DNA of 64,000 nt from JAJZGK01 sp035538795 (GCA_035538795.1 DATLJS010000039.1:53883-117882), one strand, 5' to 3'; positions 34,395-43,731 are shown, counted from the stretch's first letter. Program-made: numbers and translations. Notes: a model not told the origin generated them from the letters alone.

Positions 34395-36467
34395 TTACGA
34401 GGCCTGAGAGGGTGTTTCGGCCGACTGGCCTTCCGCCACCAGATGCCCGACATCCAGAATCAGGGCGACGGTGCCGTCGCCGAGAATGGTCGCACCGGAA
34501 AAAGTGGTGGCGTCGGCGTGAAGGTGGGACAGCGACTTGATCACCGTCTGGTGATCGCCGATGACCTGATCGACCACCAGACCAATGCGGCTGTCGCCGG
34601 CCGAAACGATCACCACCTTTTGATAAAGATCCGGCGGCAGCGTCGAACGGAACGTCTGGCGCAGACGGATGAAGGGAACCAGATCGCCGCGGATGTTCAG
34701 GAAATTCCGGCCGGTGTGGCGCAGATCGTCTTCCGCCGACAGTTCGACGCATTCCTCGACCGCCGACAGCGGAATGACATAACGCCCCGCGCCGACCCGG
34801 ACCAGAAGACCGTCGATGATCGCCAGGGTCAGCGGCAGGGAAAGGGTGATTTCGGTTCCAACCCCGGCCTTGCTGTCCACGTCGATGCTACCGCGCAGAC
34901 CTTCGATGGCGCGCTTGACCACATCCATGCCGACCCCGCGCCCCGACACGCTGGTCACGGTCTTGGCCGTGGACAGGCCGGGATGGAAGATGATCTGGAA
35001 CAGTTCGGCATCGGGCAAGGCTACGCCGGGCGCAGCCAGACCAAGCTCTTCGGCCTTGGCCTGCAACCGCTCGCGGTCGAGGCCGCGGCCGTCGTCCCGA
35101 ATGGTCACCAGCACCTGGGCGCCGGAATGGACCGCCGACAGATGCACGTTGCCCTGGCGCGGCTTCCCCGCCAGTTCCCGCTCGTCGCCGCTCTCGATGC
35201 CGTGATCCAGGCTGTTGCGGACGATGTGAACCAAAGGATCATTCAGACGTTCGATCACCGTCTTGTCCAGCTCGGTTTCCTCGCCCGACATGGTCAGCTG
35301 CACGCTTTTTCCCAGATCCCGCGACAGATCGCGGACCAAACGGCGGAAACGGTCGAACAAAGAGCCGATGGGCACGGTGCGGATGCCCATGGTGGTATCC
35401 CGCAAACCGTTGGACAGACGCTCGATTTCCTCGGCCACCGCCTTGATCAGCCCGTCCTCGCTGGCGGCGACCAATTGCTTGAGGCGCGCCTGGGCGATCA
35501 CCAACTCGCCGACCTGATCCATCAGATCGTCCAGCCGCTCGGCCGGCACCCGTACGGAACCGATGGTCTGGGCCGCGCCATGGGCATTGGCCGAATTGCG
35601 CACATGCTTCTGTTCGGCCAAAGCCGCGCCAAGCTGGCGTTCATCAACGACGCCCGCCTTGACCAGCAGATCGCCCAGCTTCGGCTGGCTGGAGGCAACG
35701 GCCTCGACGACGGAGGAATCCACTTCGCCCCGCTGAACCAGAATATCGCCGACCCGCTCGCCGTCCTGGGCCGCCGGTTCGATGTCGATTTCCGCGCCAT
35801 CCATCACGAAAATAAACACGCCCTCGATATCCGAACGAGGTTTGTCGGTGGTCAGGATGACTTCCCATTTGACGTAGCAGGCCGAAGGATTCATCTCCTC
35901 CAGCGCCGGAACGGCATCGGTGTCGGCAATCACCGTGCAGGCGCCCAGTTCGCGCATCTCGTCCAGCAGCAGGAAAGGATTGGCCCCCAGTTCCAGCACG
36001 TCCTGGGCCAGACGGAAACGGACCCGCCAGGTCATCAGCCCGGACGCCTCCGGCGACACGGCGACGGGTTTCGTCGAAACCGGCGCCCGTCCCTCGCCGG
36101 TCAGTTCCGCGACGCGGGCCAGCAGGCTGTTCCCCTGGCTGGGATCGGCCTGATCCTGCGCCTCGATCAGATCGCGGATATGATCCTTGGCGGCCAAGGC
36201 GACCCCGATCAGTTCGGGGCTGGCTTCCAGCTCGCCCTTGCGCACCCGCTCGAAAGCGTTTTCCAGATGGTGGGTGAACTCGGCCACGGCCTCGAAGCCG
36301 AACATGGCTCCGGACCCTTTGATGGTGTGCAAAGCCCGGAACGCCGTCGCCACCAGTTCCTGGTCGCCGGGCATGGTTTCCAGACTGAGCAGCGCCGATT
36401 CCAGCTGAAGCAGCAGCTCCGCCGCCTCCTCCAGAAAAATCTGGCGCGGGTCGGAAGAGCCGCTCAT
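34395..36467 (-). CDS. cheA: CheA histidine kinase (cluster 1)
   Basis: ATG 36467 overlaps the cheY stop (TGATG); 690 residues. Order of domains: P1/Hpt with phospho-His47 (RALHTIKGSGAMFGF); a P2-like domain (about 145-230, WRVRFRLAQDVLELGANPFLLL, CYVKWEVILTT); two MshEN-like 24-residue motifs (238-261, 263-286); dimerisation P3 (LMDQVGELVIAQARLKQL); HATPase P4 (HIVRNSLDHGIE, IRDDGRGLD, VSGRGVGMDVV); and a CheW-like P5 (LTLAIIDGLLVRVGAGRYVIPL). All catalytic boxes look intact. It should phosphorylate CheY, CheB and probably the neighbouring REC-HD-GYP protein. The MshEN-like insert is discussed as a finding. Confidence 0.96.
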   Translation of the reverse strand: MSGSSDPRQIFLEEAAELLLQLESALLSLETMPGDQELVATAFRALHTIKGSGAMFGFEAVAEFTHHLENAFERVRKGELEASPELIGVALAAKDHIRDLIEAQDQADPSQGNSLLARVAELTGEGRAPVSTKPVAVSPEASGLMTWRVRFRLAQDVLELGANPFLLLDEMRELGACTVIADTDAVPALEEMNPSACYVKWEVILTTDKPRSDIEGVFIFVMDGAEIDIEPAAQDGERVGDILVQRGEVDSSVVEAVASSQPKLGDLLVKAGVVDERQLGAALAEQKHVRNSANAHGAAQTIGSVRVPAERLDDLMDQVGELVIAQARLKQLVAASEDGLIKAVAEEIERLSNGLRDTTMGIRTVPIGSLFDRFRRLVRDLSRDLGKSVQLTMSGEETELDKTVIERLNDPLVHIVRNSLDHGIESGDERELAGKPRQGNVHLSAVHSGAQVLVTIRDDGRGLDRERLQAKAEELGLAAPGVALPDAELFQIIFHPGLSTAKTVTSVSGRGVGMDVVKRAIEGLRGSIDVDSKAGVGTEITLSLPLTLAIIDGLLVRVGAGRYVIPLSAVEECVELSAEDDLRHTGRNFLNIRGDLVPFIRLRQTFRSTLPPDLYQKVVIVSAGDSRIGLVVDQVIGDHQTVIKSLSHLHADATTFSGATILGDGTVALILDVGHLVAEGQSAETPSQAS

Positions 36468-36832
36468 CAACCGAGAACCTTCTTGACGACCCCAAGAAGC
36501 TGCTCTTGCTTGAAAGGCTTGACGATCCAGCCGGTCGCACCGGCGGCGCGGGCTTCCCCTTTTTTGCTCTCGTCGGATTCCGTCGTCAGGAAAATAATGG
36601 GAACGCCTTTGTAGATCGGCAGTTTGCGCAGCTCGCGAATCAGGGTCAGGCCGTCCATGTTGGGCATGTTGAGGTCGGTCAGAACCAGGTTTATGCCGCC
36701 GTTCTGCGCTTTGCTCAGGGCGTCCTTGCCGTCGCAAGCCTCGATCACCTGATATCCGGCCCCGGCCAGGGTCAGTTTGACCATCTGACGCATGCTGCCG
36801 GAATCATCAACGCTGAGAACCGTCTTGGACAT
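36467..36832 (-). CDS. cheY: CheY single-domain response regulator (cluster 1)
   Basis: A 121-residue receiver with acidic pair D9-D10 (LSVDDSGSMRQMV), phosphoacceptor in VLTDLNMPNMDG, switch Thr in IFLTTESDE and Lys in IVKPFKQEQ. It is nearly the same as the 121-residue CheY of cluster 2 (55647-56012). The FLTTESDE-KK...GATGW-VKPF pattern is the type that goes with CheA of alternative chemosensory systems. The start of cheA overlaps its stop. Confidence 0.95.
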   Translation of the reverse strand: MSKTVLSVDDSGSMRQMVKLTLAGAGYQVIEACDGKDALSKAQNGGINLVLTDLNMPNMDGLTLIRELRKLPIYKGVPIIFLTTESDESKKGEARAAGATGWIVKPFKQEQLLGVVKKVLG

Positions 36833-36868
36833 CTGTTCGCCCCCATGCCTTTCGTGAAACTCTGCCGG

Positions 36869-37174
36869 CTATTCGATTCCCCAAAATGCCCGCTCGTCCG
36901 ATGCCCCGGCGAAGCCGCCGGTAAAGCCGCCATGGACAAGGGCGTCAAGCACCGCTCCCGCGGCGGGCTTGGACAGCCTCAGGCTTTTTCCCCGCTTCAC
37001 GGCCTCGATGCGGGCCGCAAGCAAAATGGTGATGAAGGTAAGATCGACTTCGTCGACGTCGGAGCAGTCGATCTCCAAAGAGTCGTCCGCCTCCAAAGCT
37101 GCCAGCAACGCCAGACGGGCGTCTTCGGCGTTGAGTACGGTCATTCCACCATGAAATGCGACGGTCTTGGCCAT
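36869..37174 (-). CDS. STAS-domain protein (cluster 1)
   Basis: ATG 37174, preceded by GAGGG, gives 101 residues; the longer frame upstream is not needed. The fold is a single STAS domain (TVAFHGGMTVLNAEDARLAL, LEIDCSDVDEVDLTFITILL, KSLRLSKPAAGAVLDAL). SpoIIAA-like antagonists have DSSG at the phosphorylation turn; here it reads DLTF, leaving Thr as the only hydroxyl. STAS genes of this kind are common at the head of alternative chemotaxis operons, but their partner is unclear. It is the first gene of the cluster 1 operon and a sister of 51100-51411. Confidence 0.85.
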   Translation of the reverse strand: MAKTVAFHGGMTVLNAEDARLALLAALEADDSLEIDCSDVDEVDLTFITILLAARIEAVKRGKSLRLSKPAAGAVLDALVHGGFTGGFAGASDERAFWGIE

Positions 37175-37318
37175 GTGAGCCCTCTTCAACCCAGCCAGAT
37201 CGCCACCGAACTCCGGCAGCCGACAAAGGCTAGGGAGACTCAACGGCGGACGGCAAGCTCTCGGAAGAGACTGACCTTCGCCTAACGACTTCAGTCGGAA
37301 ACGGCCGTCTTCCGCGCC

Positions 37319-40300
37319 TTAGCGGGCGGACGGCATGACCTGGGCCAGGGTCGAGATCAACTGGTCTATATCGAGAGGCTTGCGCAGCAGAGTCAGCACG
37401 CCGGCCTCGCGCAGATGAGTCTCGTCCAGATTGTCGATGGCGTACCCGGTGCAGAGAATGCAGGGAAGATCAGGGCGCACCCGCTTGATTTCCCTTATCA
37501 GTTCCAACCCCGTCATATTCGGCATGGTCTGATCGGCAACCACCGCGTCCCAGAATTCCACATATTCGTGAATACCCGCCAGAGCATCCAGGGGATCCGA
37601 ACAGGGAGACACCTCGAATCCTCCGCGTTCCAGCGCCGAAAGCAGCATTTCGCCGAAATCGGAATCATCGTCCACCAGCAACACACGCCCGGAAACCGGC
37701 GCCCGGAAACGGCTTGGTGGGTCTTCAGCCTGCCGTTCCGCCGCGACCTCCTTGGCGCAGGGTAAAATGACCTCGAAACTGCTGCCGAATCCAGGGCAGC
37801 TCTCGACGATCAGGGCGCCGTTGTGGGCGACCACGATGTCCCGGACCATCGCCAGCCCCAGTCCCGTGCCGTGCCCCTTGGGCTTGGTCGTGAAAAAAGG
37901 CGTGAAGATCCGTTCCAGAAGCTCGGTTCCCATGCCGCATCCGGTGTCTCGGATGGTCAGGGAAACGTAATCGACGCTTGGGTTGTAGCAGCCCGTCGCG
38001 CCATGCGTCAGCCCCTGCTGATCGCGCCAGATTTCAACGGGCGCCAATGAAGGGGGAATGTTCTCAAGGCCTTTGGACAGATGCGGCAGAAAGCCTTCGT
38101 CCAATTTGGTGGGGCCGACCAGAATTGAAACCATGCCGGACACCCCATCAAGGGAATCGTGGGCGTTGGTGACCAGATTCAGCAGAATCTGCATCATCTG
38201 GTCGCGGTCGCCCTTAATCAGGATATCGGCGTCGCACGAACCGAAAATGACGTTGGTGCTGGCTGGAATCGTCGCCGACAACAGGTCTTGCGCCTCGACA
38301 AGAAGGTCGGAGAGATGAAAGGTCTCGAATCTCAACTTCTCCCGGCGGGCGAAGGAAAGAATCTGGCCTATCATCGCCTTGCCCCGCCGGCCGGCGCTGA
38401 GGATGCGGCTGGCGTAATGATGGTTGGAAGCGCCGGCCGGACTGTCTTCGAGAATGAAGCGCGCGAACCCCAGAATGGCCCCAAGCAGATTATTGAAATC
38501 GTGGGCGATGCTTCCCGCGAGAACACCCAGCGTCTCCATCTTCTGGGCCTGGTTCAGATCGGTCTCGATCTCTTCCCGCCGCCGTTTCTCGCGCATCGCC
38601 GAAATGCCATAGGCAATGTTGTTGGCGAAATCCGAGAAAAGCTGGACTTCCTCGGCATTGAAAGCGTCGACATGTCCGGCATAAATGTTCAGACAGCCGA
38701 ACGTCTGGACATTGGTTTTTAGAGGCAGGGAAATGTTCGACAAGAATCCCCGCTCCAGCGCCAGCTCACGCCATGGCTGCATCAACGGATTTCTGGCCGT
38801 ATCGCTGTTCACCTGGGGAATCCCGGTGCGGATGGCCAAGCCGGTCGGGCCGTTGCCGCGCATGGAACTTCCCCAGCAGGGACGGGCCAAAGCCAGATAG
38901 CCGTTTTCCTCCCCCGCAGAAGCCATCGGGCGAATGGTTTTTTCCGTGTCCTCTTCCGCCAAACCGACCCAAGCCATCCGGTAACGGCCGGTGGCGACGA
39001 GCACTTCGCACATCGTTCCCAGCAATTCGTCTTCGCTGGCCGAGCGCACCAGAACATCGTTGCCGGCGCTCAATGTTCGCAACACGCGATTGAGGCGCTC
39101 CAGCGCCTCTTCGTGTTTCTTACGCTCCGTGATGTCGGTCAGAACGCCGATCCATCCCTGGAATTCCCCCGTCACGCCGAAACGAGGAACCGTTTGACTC
39201 ATCACCCAGATGATTTTTCCATCATGATGCAACAGACGGTATTCGCCGCGAAACGGAACGCGGCCGGTGATGGCCTGTTGATTGACTCCGACGACGGCGG
39301 CGCGGTCATCGGGATGAATGGCGGCATTCCAGCGAACATCCAGCGCGGTCTCGGCGGACGGCCCCAGCATTTCCTGAAAACGCTCGTTGCCGTACAGAAT
39401 CCGCTGGCCGCTGGGGTCAATGCTGACCACTCCGACAGCCGTCAAATTCACCATTTCCCGGTAATAAAGGCGTTCGCTTTCCTCAAACGCCAGTTTGGCC
39501 TGCACTTCTTCCGTCACATCGAACGAAATGCCTTCGGTGATCATTTCCCCCGCTTGGTACTGAACCACCTTCTCACGCGCACGCAGCCATCTGACGGAAT
39601 CCGGCGTGTGGACGCGGAACGTATATTCACACGCCCCGCGTCCCCTTAGTTGCTGCGGCACTTTGACGTACAGCATCTCCCGATCGTCGGCATGATAAAA
39701 ATCAGGAGAAACCTTAACTTCCTGCCGGCTGGAGAAAGAAGGCACGCCATAGTCCTCGCCGCCAAAATATAATATATATTTTTCACCATTATTCGCATAA
39801 CGTATCCTGAACGCACGCCCGGGAAGATTTCCAATAATCATCTCAAGACGCCTTGACGTCTCCTTCTGATCAGCATCCGCTTTTTTACGATCGCTGATAT
39901 CGACCAACGCCACCACCATGCCGCTCACGTCTACATCGGCATTCAGAATGGGCGTGATGTAAGCGCAGACGAAGACTTGGCTATCGTCTGAACATTTCAC
40001 CAACAGTTCGACGTTGCGGAGAGCGCGCTTTTCCCGGAAAGCGGCCATCAACGGCTGATCATCAGCCTTGATCGCCGTCCCATTGGGCCAAAATAAAAAA
40101 CCGCCATATTCATGGAAGTTCTGACCGATGGAAATCTTATTGAAAAATATCTTTTGAGCTTCGTCATTAAATTGATTAATGGACCCAGCTTCATCAAGCG
40201 AAATAACTCCGACCGGTAGATCTTCCATCATTTTTTTATATAGAGAATCCTTATTCTTAGCAGTCTCCTTTGCCTTGAATAAATCTGTGACGTCAAGTGC

Positions 40301-40666
40301 GATACCCGTGCATTTGATAATCCCGTCACGCCGATCAACGACTTGTTCGCGAGCCCGCAACCAACGCAGGGAACCATCGGGAGCAAAGACGCGGCAGACG
40401 CGCTCGACATAATCATGCCGAGCAAGTTCTTTCCCTAATTCGTCAAATTCGCGTACCCGATCGTCAGGATGAACCTTTGCCCTGACCAAGTCTAAGGGCA
40501 TACCATTGAATTCAGACGAAAGATATCCAGATGCAGTACCATTGCTATATATTTTTATGAATATCTTAGGACCGTCTTCTGTATAGACGGACTCATAAAC
40601 CGTCCCGCCAATATTCATGATCAACGCCTCAAAACAAGACGGATCGATTTCGCCGTGGGCTTTCAT
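37319..40666 (-). CDS. Hybrid sensor kinase: PAS x4, GAF, kinase core, REC
   Basis: The 1115-residue protein has no membrane segment. Four PAS/PAC units (about 10-130, 140-265, 275-400, 405-530; each ends in a ALDVTDLF / DISDRKK / DVTEEVQ / DITERKK motif), a GAF domain (about 545-690, RYRMAWVGLAEED, GLAIRTGIPQVNSD), HisKA with LAGSIAHDFNNLLGAILGF, HATPase (LLNLVTNAHDSL, IRDTGCGMG, FTPFFTTK, GHGTGLGLAMV) and a C-terminal REC (VLLVDDDSDFGEMLL, VVADQTMPNMTG, LLRKPLDID). The kinase core is very like that of 57349-59382. The N-terminal PAS coding region (about 39.7-40.7 kb) is noticeably AT-richer than the rest. It is followed divergently by a NarL-type regulator that may be its partner. Confidence 0.95.
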   Translation of the reverse strand: MKAHGEIDPSCFEALIMNIGGTVYESVYTEDGPKIFIKIYSNGTASGYLSSEFNGMPLDLVRAKVHPDDRVREFDELGKELARHDYVERVCRVFAPDGSLRWLRAREQVVDRRDGIIKCTGIALDVTDLFKAKETAKNKDSLYKKMMEDLPVGVISLDEAGSINQFNDEAQKIFFNKISIGQNFHEYGGFLFWPNGTAIKADDQPLMAAFREKRALRNVELLVKCSDDSQVFVCAYITPILNADVDVSGMVVALVDISDRKKADADQKETSRRLEMIIGNLPGRAFRIRYANNGEKYILYFGGEDYGVPSFSSRQEVKVSPDFYHADDREMLYVKVPQQLRGRGACEYTFRVHTPDSVRWLRAREKVVQYQAGEMITEGISFDVTEEVQAKLAFEESERLYYREMVNLTAVGVVSIDPSGQRILYGNERFQEMLGPSAETALDVRWNAAIHPDDRAAVVGVNQQAITGRVPFRGEYRLLHHDGKIIWVMSQTVPRFGVTGEFQGWIGVLTDITERKKHEEALERLNRVLRTLSAGNDVLVRSASEDELLGTMCEVLVATGRYRMAWVGLAEEDTEKTIRPMASAGEENGYLALARPCWGSSMRGNGPTGLAIRTGIPQVNSDTARNPLMQPWRELALERGFLSNISLPLKTNVQTFGCLNIYAGHVDAFNAEEVQLFSDFANNIAYGISAMREKRRREEIETDLNQAQKMETLGVLAGSIAHDFNNLLGAILGFARFILEDSPAGASNHHYASRILSAGRRGKAMIGQILSFARREKLRFETFHLSDLLVEAQDLLSATIPASTNVIFGSCDADILIKGDRDQMMQILLNLVTNAHDSLDGVSGMVSILVGPTKLDEGFLPHLSKGLENIPPSLAPVEIWRDQQGLTHGATGCYNPSVDYVSLTIRDTGCGMGTELLERIFTPFFTTKPKGHGTGLGLAMVRDIVVAHNGALIVESCPGFGSSFEVILPCAKEVAAERQAEDPPSRFRAPVSGRVLLVDDDSDFGEMLLSALERGGFEVSPCSDPLDALAGIHEYVEFWDAVVADQTMPNMTGLELIREIKRVRPDLPCILCTGYAIDNLDETHLREAGVLTLLRKPLDIDQLISTLAQVMPSAR

Positions 40667-41075
40667 AACACCTTCTTACCGCAAGTCTGCATTCCCAGGA
40701 AAATGCAAACAATATGTAAAGCCATAAAAATATCCTAGACACAGCATCTTTGAAAAAAGACACAGAATTCGCGAAACACCAAACAAATGCACATTGAGTC
40801 GACAACCGCATAGACGTTACATATAAAATATTAAAGCAATACATTGGAATTGCAAACCAAATAGTCATCCAATACGAAATATCTACAAAAACAAATCCAT
40901 CAATATACGAAAAATATTTTTTACATATTATTAATAACCAATAATATGTCAATAAAATTGAGACCTTACATATGTATGAATACCTTTTATCCGAAAGAAT
41001 TTTACCTAAAGGTTGATTGTGTTTTGACATGGGTGTAATAGATTGTTCGGCAAAATAGTGTCTTTCTGGTGTGAT
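40667..41075. other. AT-rich intergenic region between hybrid kinase and NarL-type regulator
   Basis: About 400 bp that are much richer in A and T than the surroundings. It should hold the divergent promoters of the flanking genes. On the minus strand a frame from ATG 41030 to 40629 could encode a hydrophobic 133-residue peptide with three membrane-like stretches (for example SILLTYYWLLIICKKY and IFLWLYILFAFSW), but it lacks a ribosome site, overlaps the kinase start and has no recognisable family, so I do not call it a gene. No terminator or RNA gene is obvious. Confidence 0.6.
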
Positions 41076-41723
41076 ATGCGATTTATCGTTGTGGACGACC
41101 ATCCGCTGTATCTTGAGGCGGTAAGTCGTTATCTATCTCGAACCTTTCGCAAGGCAGAGATACAACTTTTTAGTTCACTATCAGACGCCCTCTCCTTTCT
41201 TGCCGGAGCGACGACGGATCTGCTCATTCTGGATTTTTCTCTTCCCGGCATGGAGGTTGGCGAAGGCTTGAACAGGGCCGTCGCCAGCGCCGCTCCCGCC
41301 CCCACCCTGATCATGTCCGGCGTCGCCCGCCATGACGACGTGACCGCCTGCATCGCCGCCGGCGCCAAGGGTTTTCTCCCTAAAACCATGGAAGGTCAGG
41401 TCTTCACCGACGCCGTGTCGATCGTGCTGCACGGAGGCACCTACGTCCCCGCCGAATTCGTATCGCTGTCTCCGGCCGCCCCCGTGGCAAGCAGCCCGCC
41501 TCCCGAAGACGGCGTCGCGCCGATCGATTTGAGCCAGCGGGAAACCGACCTGTTGCAGATGGTGGGCCACGGCGCCTCGAACAAAGAAATCGCCCGCCAA
41601 TTGGGCCTGCAAGAAGTCACCGTTAAATTTTACATGACCAGGCTGTTTCGGCGCCTCGGCGTCAAGAACCGCTCCCAGGCGGCGGTCATCTCCAACCGCA
41701 TGGGCCTGGCCAGCAACGGCTAA
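41076..41723 (+). CDS. NarL/LuxR-family response regulator
   Basis: ATG 41076 (215 residues). The receiver begins MRFIVVDDHPLYLEAVSRYL, with phosphoacceptor Asp in LLILDFSLPGM and Lys in GFLPKTMEG. The C-terminal LuxR-type HTH is LSQRETDLLQMVGHGASNKEIARQLGLQEVTVKFYMTRLF. It is a direct sister of the 215-residue regulator at 56113-56760 (shared ADDHPLYL/VDDHPLYL, MSG switch, FLPKT and SNKEIAR). Its divergent position to the hybrid kinase suggests a kinase-regulator pair controlling genes of cluster 1. Confidence 0.93.
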   Translation: MRFIVVDDHPLYLEAVSRYLSRTFRKAEIQLFSSLSDALSFLAGATTDLLILDFSLPGMEVGEGLNRAVASAAPAPTLIMSGVARHDDVTACIAAGAKGFLPKTMEGQVFTDAVSIVLHGGTYVPAEFVSLSPAAPVASSPPPEDGVAPIDLSQRETDLLQMVGHGASNKEIARQLGLQEVTVKFYMTRLFRRLGVKNRSQAAVISNRMGLASNG

Positions 41724-41947
41724 GCCCCGGCCAAGCGCGAAGCCGGTCCAAGATTGCCGGCAAGCCGACACGCCCCCCCTCTGCTCCCCATCTTGGCTGC
41801 GATTTCCCGAAGGAAGGCCGGCTGTTCGTCATGCCGCAGACGGCGACCGAACGGAACAAGGACGACACACCAGCCGTGAACGCCCTTGTCCGCGAGCAAC
41901 CTGAAAAAAGACGCCCAACCGACGAGACGGACGACGAAACGATGGGT

Positions 41948-42496
41948 TTACGGATGGGCCTTTCGCCAATCCTGTACGACCGCAAGGGTGTTCTCGACAT
42001 GCTTGTCGGGCGCAAGGGCCGTGAACGTGTAAAGAACCGTCCCATCGGGAGCGATGACATAGGACGTGCGGTCCGCAATGTCCGTCTTCCCGGGAAGACT
42101 GGTCATGACCGCGTCATAGGCGCGGATCACCTTCATTTCGGGGTCGGCGGCGACGGGGAATTTGTCGCGGCATTCCATGGTGGAAAACTGCTTCTGCACG
42201 TCTATGCCGTCGGCCGACACGCCGATCAGGCTGGCGCCGGACGCGGCGAAGGTTTCGGCAGCGTCGGCAAATTCGTGGGCTTCAATCGTGCAGCCCTTGG
42301 TGAAAGATTTCGGATAGAAATAGACGACGACCGGCCCTTTCTTCAGGGCATCGGCCAGGGAAAAGGAGAATTCCTTTCCGCCGACCGCCGCCTGGGCCAC
42401 GAAATCCGGCGCTTTATCGCCAACCCTGAGTGCGGCATTGGCGTCGGAAGGCAACAGCAGAGCGACGGCAAGGACCGGGACAGTCAGACGGATCAT
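41948..42496 (-). CDS. Exported peroxiredoxin (AhpC/TSA, BCP-like)
   Basis: A 182-residue protein with a short signal peptide (MIRLTVPVLAVALLLPSDANA/A) and a thioredoxin-fold peroxiredoxin: LRVGDKAPDFVAQ, VVVYFYPKSFTKGCTIEAHEF with the peroxidatic Cys in the TKGC motif (usually TPGC), SADGIDVQKQF, FPVAADPEMKVIRAY and APDGTVLYTFTAL. It would reduce peroxides in the periplasm, with electrons from a thioredoxin-like donor not seen here. It is a single-gene unit downstream of a long inverted repeat. Confidence 0.92.
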   Translation of the reverse strand: MIRLTVPVLAVALLLPSDANAALRVGDKAPDFVAQAAVGGKEFSFSLADALKKGPVVVYFYPKSFTKGCTIEAHEFADAAETFAASGASLIGVSADGIDVQKQFSTMECRDKFPVAADPEMKVIRAYDAVMTSLPGKTDIADRTSYVIAPDGTVLYTFTALAPDKHVENTLAVVQDWRKAHP

Positions 42497-42660
42497 CGCT
42501 TACCCTTTCCCAGATGAATGTTGAAAGACCTCTTCACTGGCACCGGCACGGTGATGCATCCGCCCCGTCTCCCGGCGCGTTCATGCCGTTCTCGTTAGAT
42601 CGGTAGAGACGCGCGTCACAGCAAGGATCCGGGTGAGATTTTTGGACGGCTGGGCCGCGT

Positions 42661-42718
42661 GGCCTCTGGCGTAGGCCAAAGCTCGTCCCTACCCGGGCGG
42701 TGGCCTAACGCAGAGGCC
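42661..42718. repeat. Long imperfect inverted repeat between two minus-strand genes
   Basis: Arms GGCCTCTGGCGTAGGCC (42661-42677) and GGCCTAACGCAGAGGCC (42702-42718) match as an inverted repeat at 14 of 17 positions, with 24 bp between. It follows the solute-binding gene and lies about 165 bp upstream of the peroxiredoxin gene. No T-run follows, so a transcription-factor site or mRNA-processing hairpin are both possible. Confidence 0.5.
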
Positions 42719-42741
42719 GCCCGCCGGACGGGGCTGGAAAC

Positions 42742-43731
42742 TCAGCTGCCCGGCAGAGCGTGAATCTCCGGGAAGAACAGATCCTTCCAGGATGCCGGCT
42801 TTTTGCCGATGGTGCCGACCCGGCTCATGAAGTCGGTGTATTTGGTGATGCTTTGGGGCACCAGAGTATAGACGATCTCTGGATCGCGCAGAATCGCCTC
42901 AACCTCGGCCACCGACAGCTTGGCGTTGTCCAGACGAACATAGATCTCGGCAGCGCGGCGGGGATCCGTCTTGATGATCTGGTTGGCTTCCTCCAGCGCC
43001 GCCAGAATCACCTTGATGGCCTTGGGGTTGTCGTCGTGAAAGCGGGCGGTCGTATAGATGCCGCTGAACGTGGCCGGACCGCCGGTGATGTCATAGGACG
43101 ACAGCAGCTTATGCACCTTGGGGTCCGCCAGTTCCTGGGTCTGGAAAGGCGGGCTGGTGAAATGGGCGGTGATTTCGCTTTTGCCAGACAGCAGCGCCGT
43201 AGCGGCGTCGGGATGGGCCAAACCGACCGTCAGGGTGTCCAGCCTGTCGTATGCGCCGAATTCCTTTTCGGCCGCCATCTGCAAGATAGTCGCCTGATAG
43301 GCCACCTTCACGGCAGGCAGGGCGATACGGTCCTTCTCGGTGAAATCGCGCAGGGAGCGGATGTTGGGATTGTTTGTATTGAGATAGGCCGGCTGCGAGT
43401 TCAAGGCCGCGATGGCCTTGACGCCGGCATTGTTGCGGGTCTTGTCCCACAGGGTAATGAAAGGCGTGATGCCCGAAGCGCCCACATCCGCCCCGCCAGA
43501 CAACAACGCGTCGATGATGCCGGTGGGCTGGTTCAACGGGATCACCCGCGCGGTCAGGGCAATCCCCTCCTCCTTGGCGTGCTTCTCCACCAGCTTCAAA
43601 TCATCGATCAGATAGATTTGCAGATATCCCAGGCCCTGCATGCGGGCGAAACGAACCTCGGACACTTCGGCCGCAGCCGAATGGCTCAGCGCGGCAAACC
43701 CTAAGGCGGCGATCAACATGCGCAGCTTCAT
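42742..43731 (-). CDS. ABC-type substrate-binding protein (NMT1/TauA/SsuA-like), orphan
   Basis: ATG 43731 has GAGAGGAT upstream; 329 residues. A signal peptide (MKLRMLIAALGFAALSHSAAA/E) precedes a type 2 periplasmic-binding fold: RFARMQGLGYLQIYLIDD, LLSGGADVGASGITPFITLW, KVAYQATILQMAAEKEFGAY, and SYDITGGPATFSGIY. Relatives bind alkanesulfonates, taurine, nitrate or pyrimidine precursors. No permease or ATPase gene is adjacent, so it either shares a transporter encoded elsewhere or acts as a sensory binding protein. The 260-bp upstream region (to 43992) is AT-rich and probably carries its promoter. Confidence 0.88.
   Translation of the reverse strand: MKLRMLIAALGFAALSHSAAAEVSEVRFARMQGLGYLQIYLIDDLKLVEKHAKEEGIALTARVIPLNQPTGIIDALLSGGADVGASGITPFITLWDKTRNNAGVKAIAALNSQPAYLNTNNPNIRSLRDFTEKDRIALPAVKVAYQATILQMAAEKEFGAYDRLDTLTVGLAHPDAATALLSGKSEITAHFTSPPFQTQELADPKVHKLLSSYDITGGPATFSGIYTTARFHDDNPKAIKVILAALEEANQIIKTDPRRAAEIYVRLDNAKLSVAEVEAILRDPEIVYTLVPQSITKYTDFMSRVGTIGKKPASWKDLFFPEIHALPGS

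Noticed and set aside
40629..41030. Possible small membrane protein in the AT-rich gap (minus strand).
   Set aside because: Hydrophobic stretches follow from the AT-rich composition; no ribosome site, overlap with the kinase start and no recognisable family.
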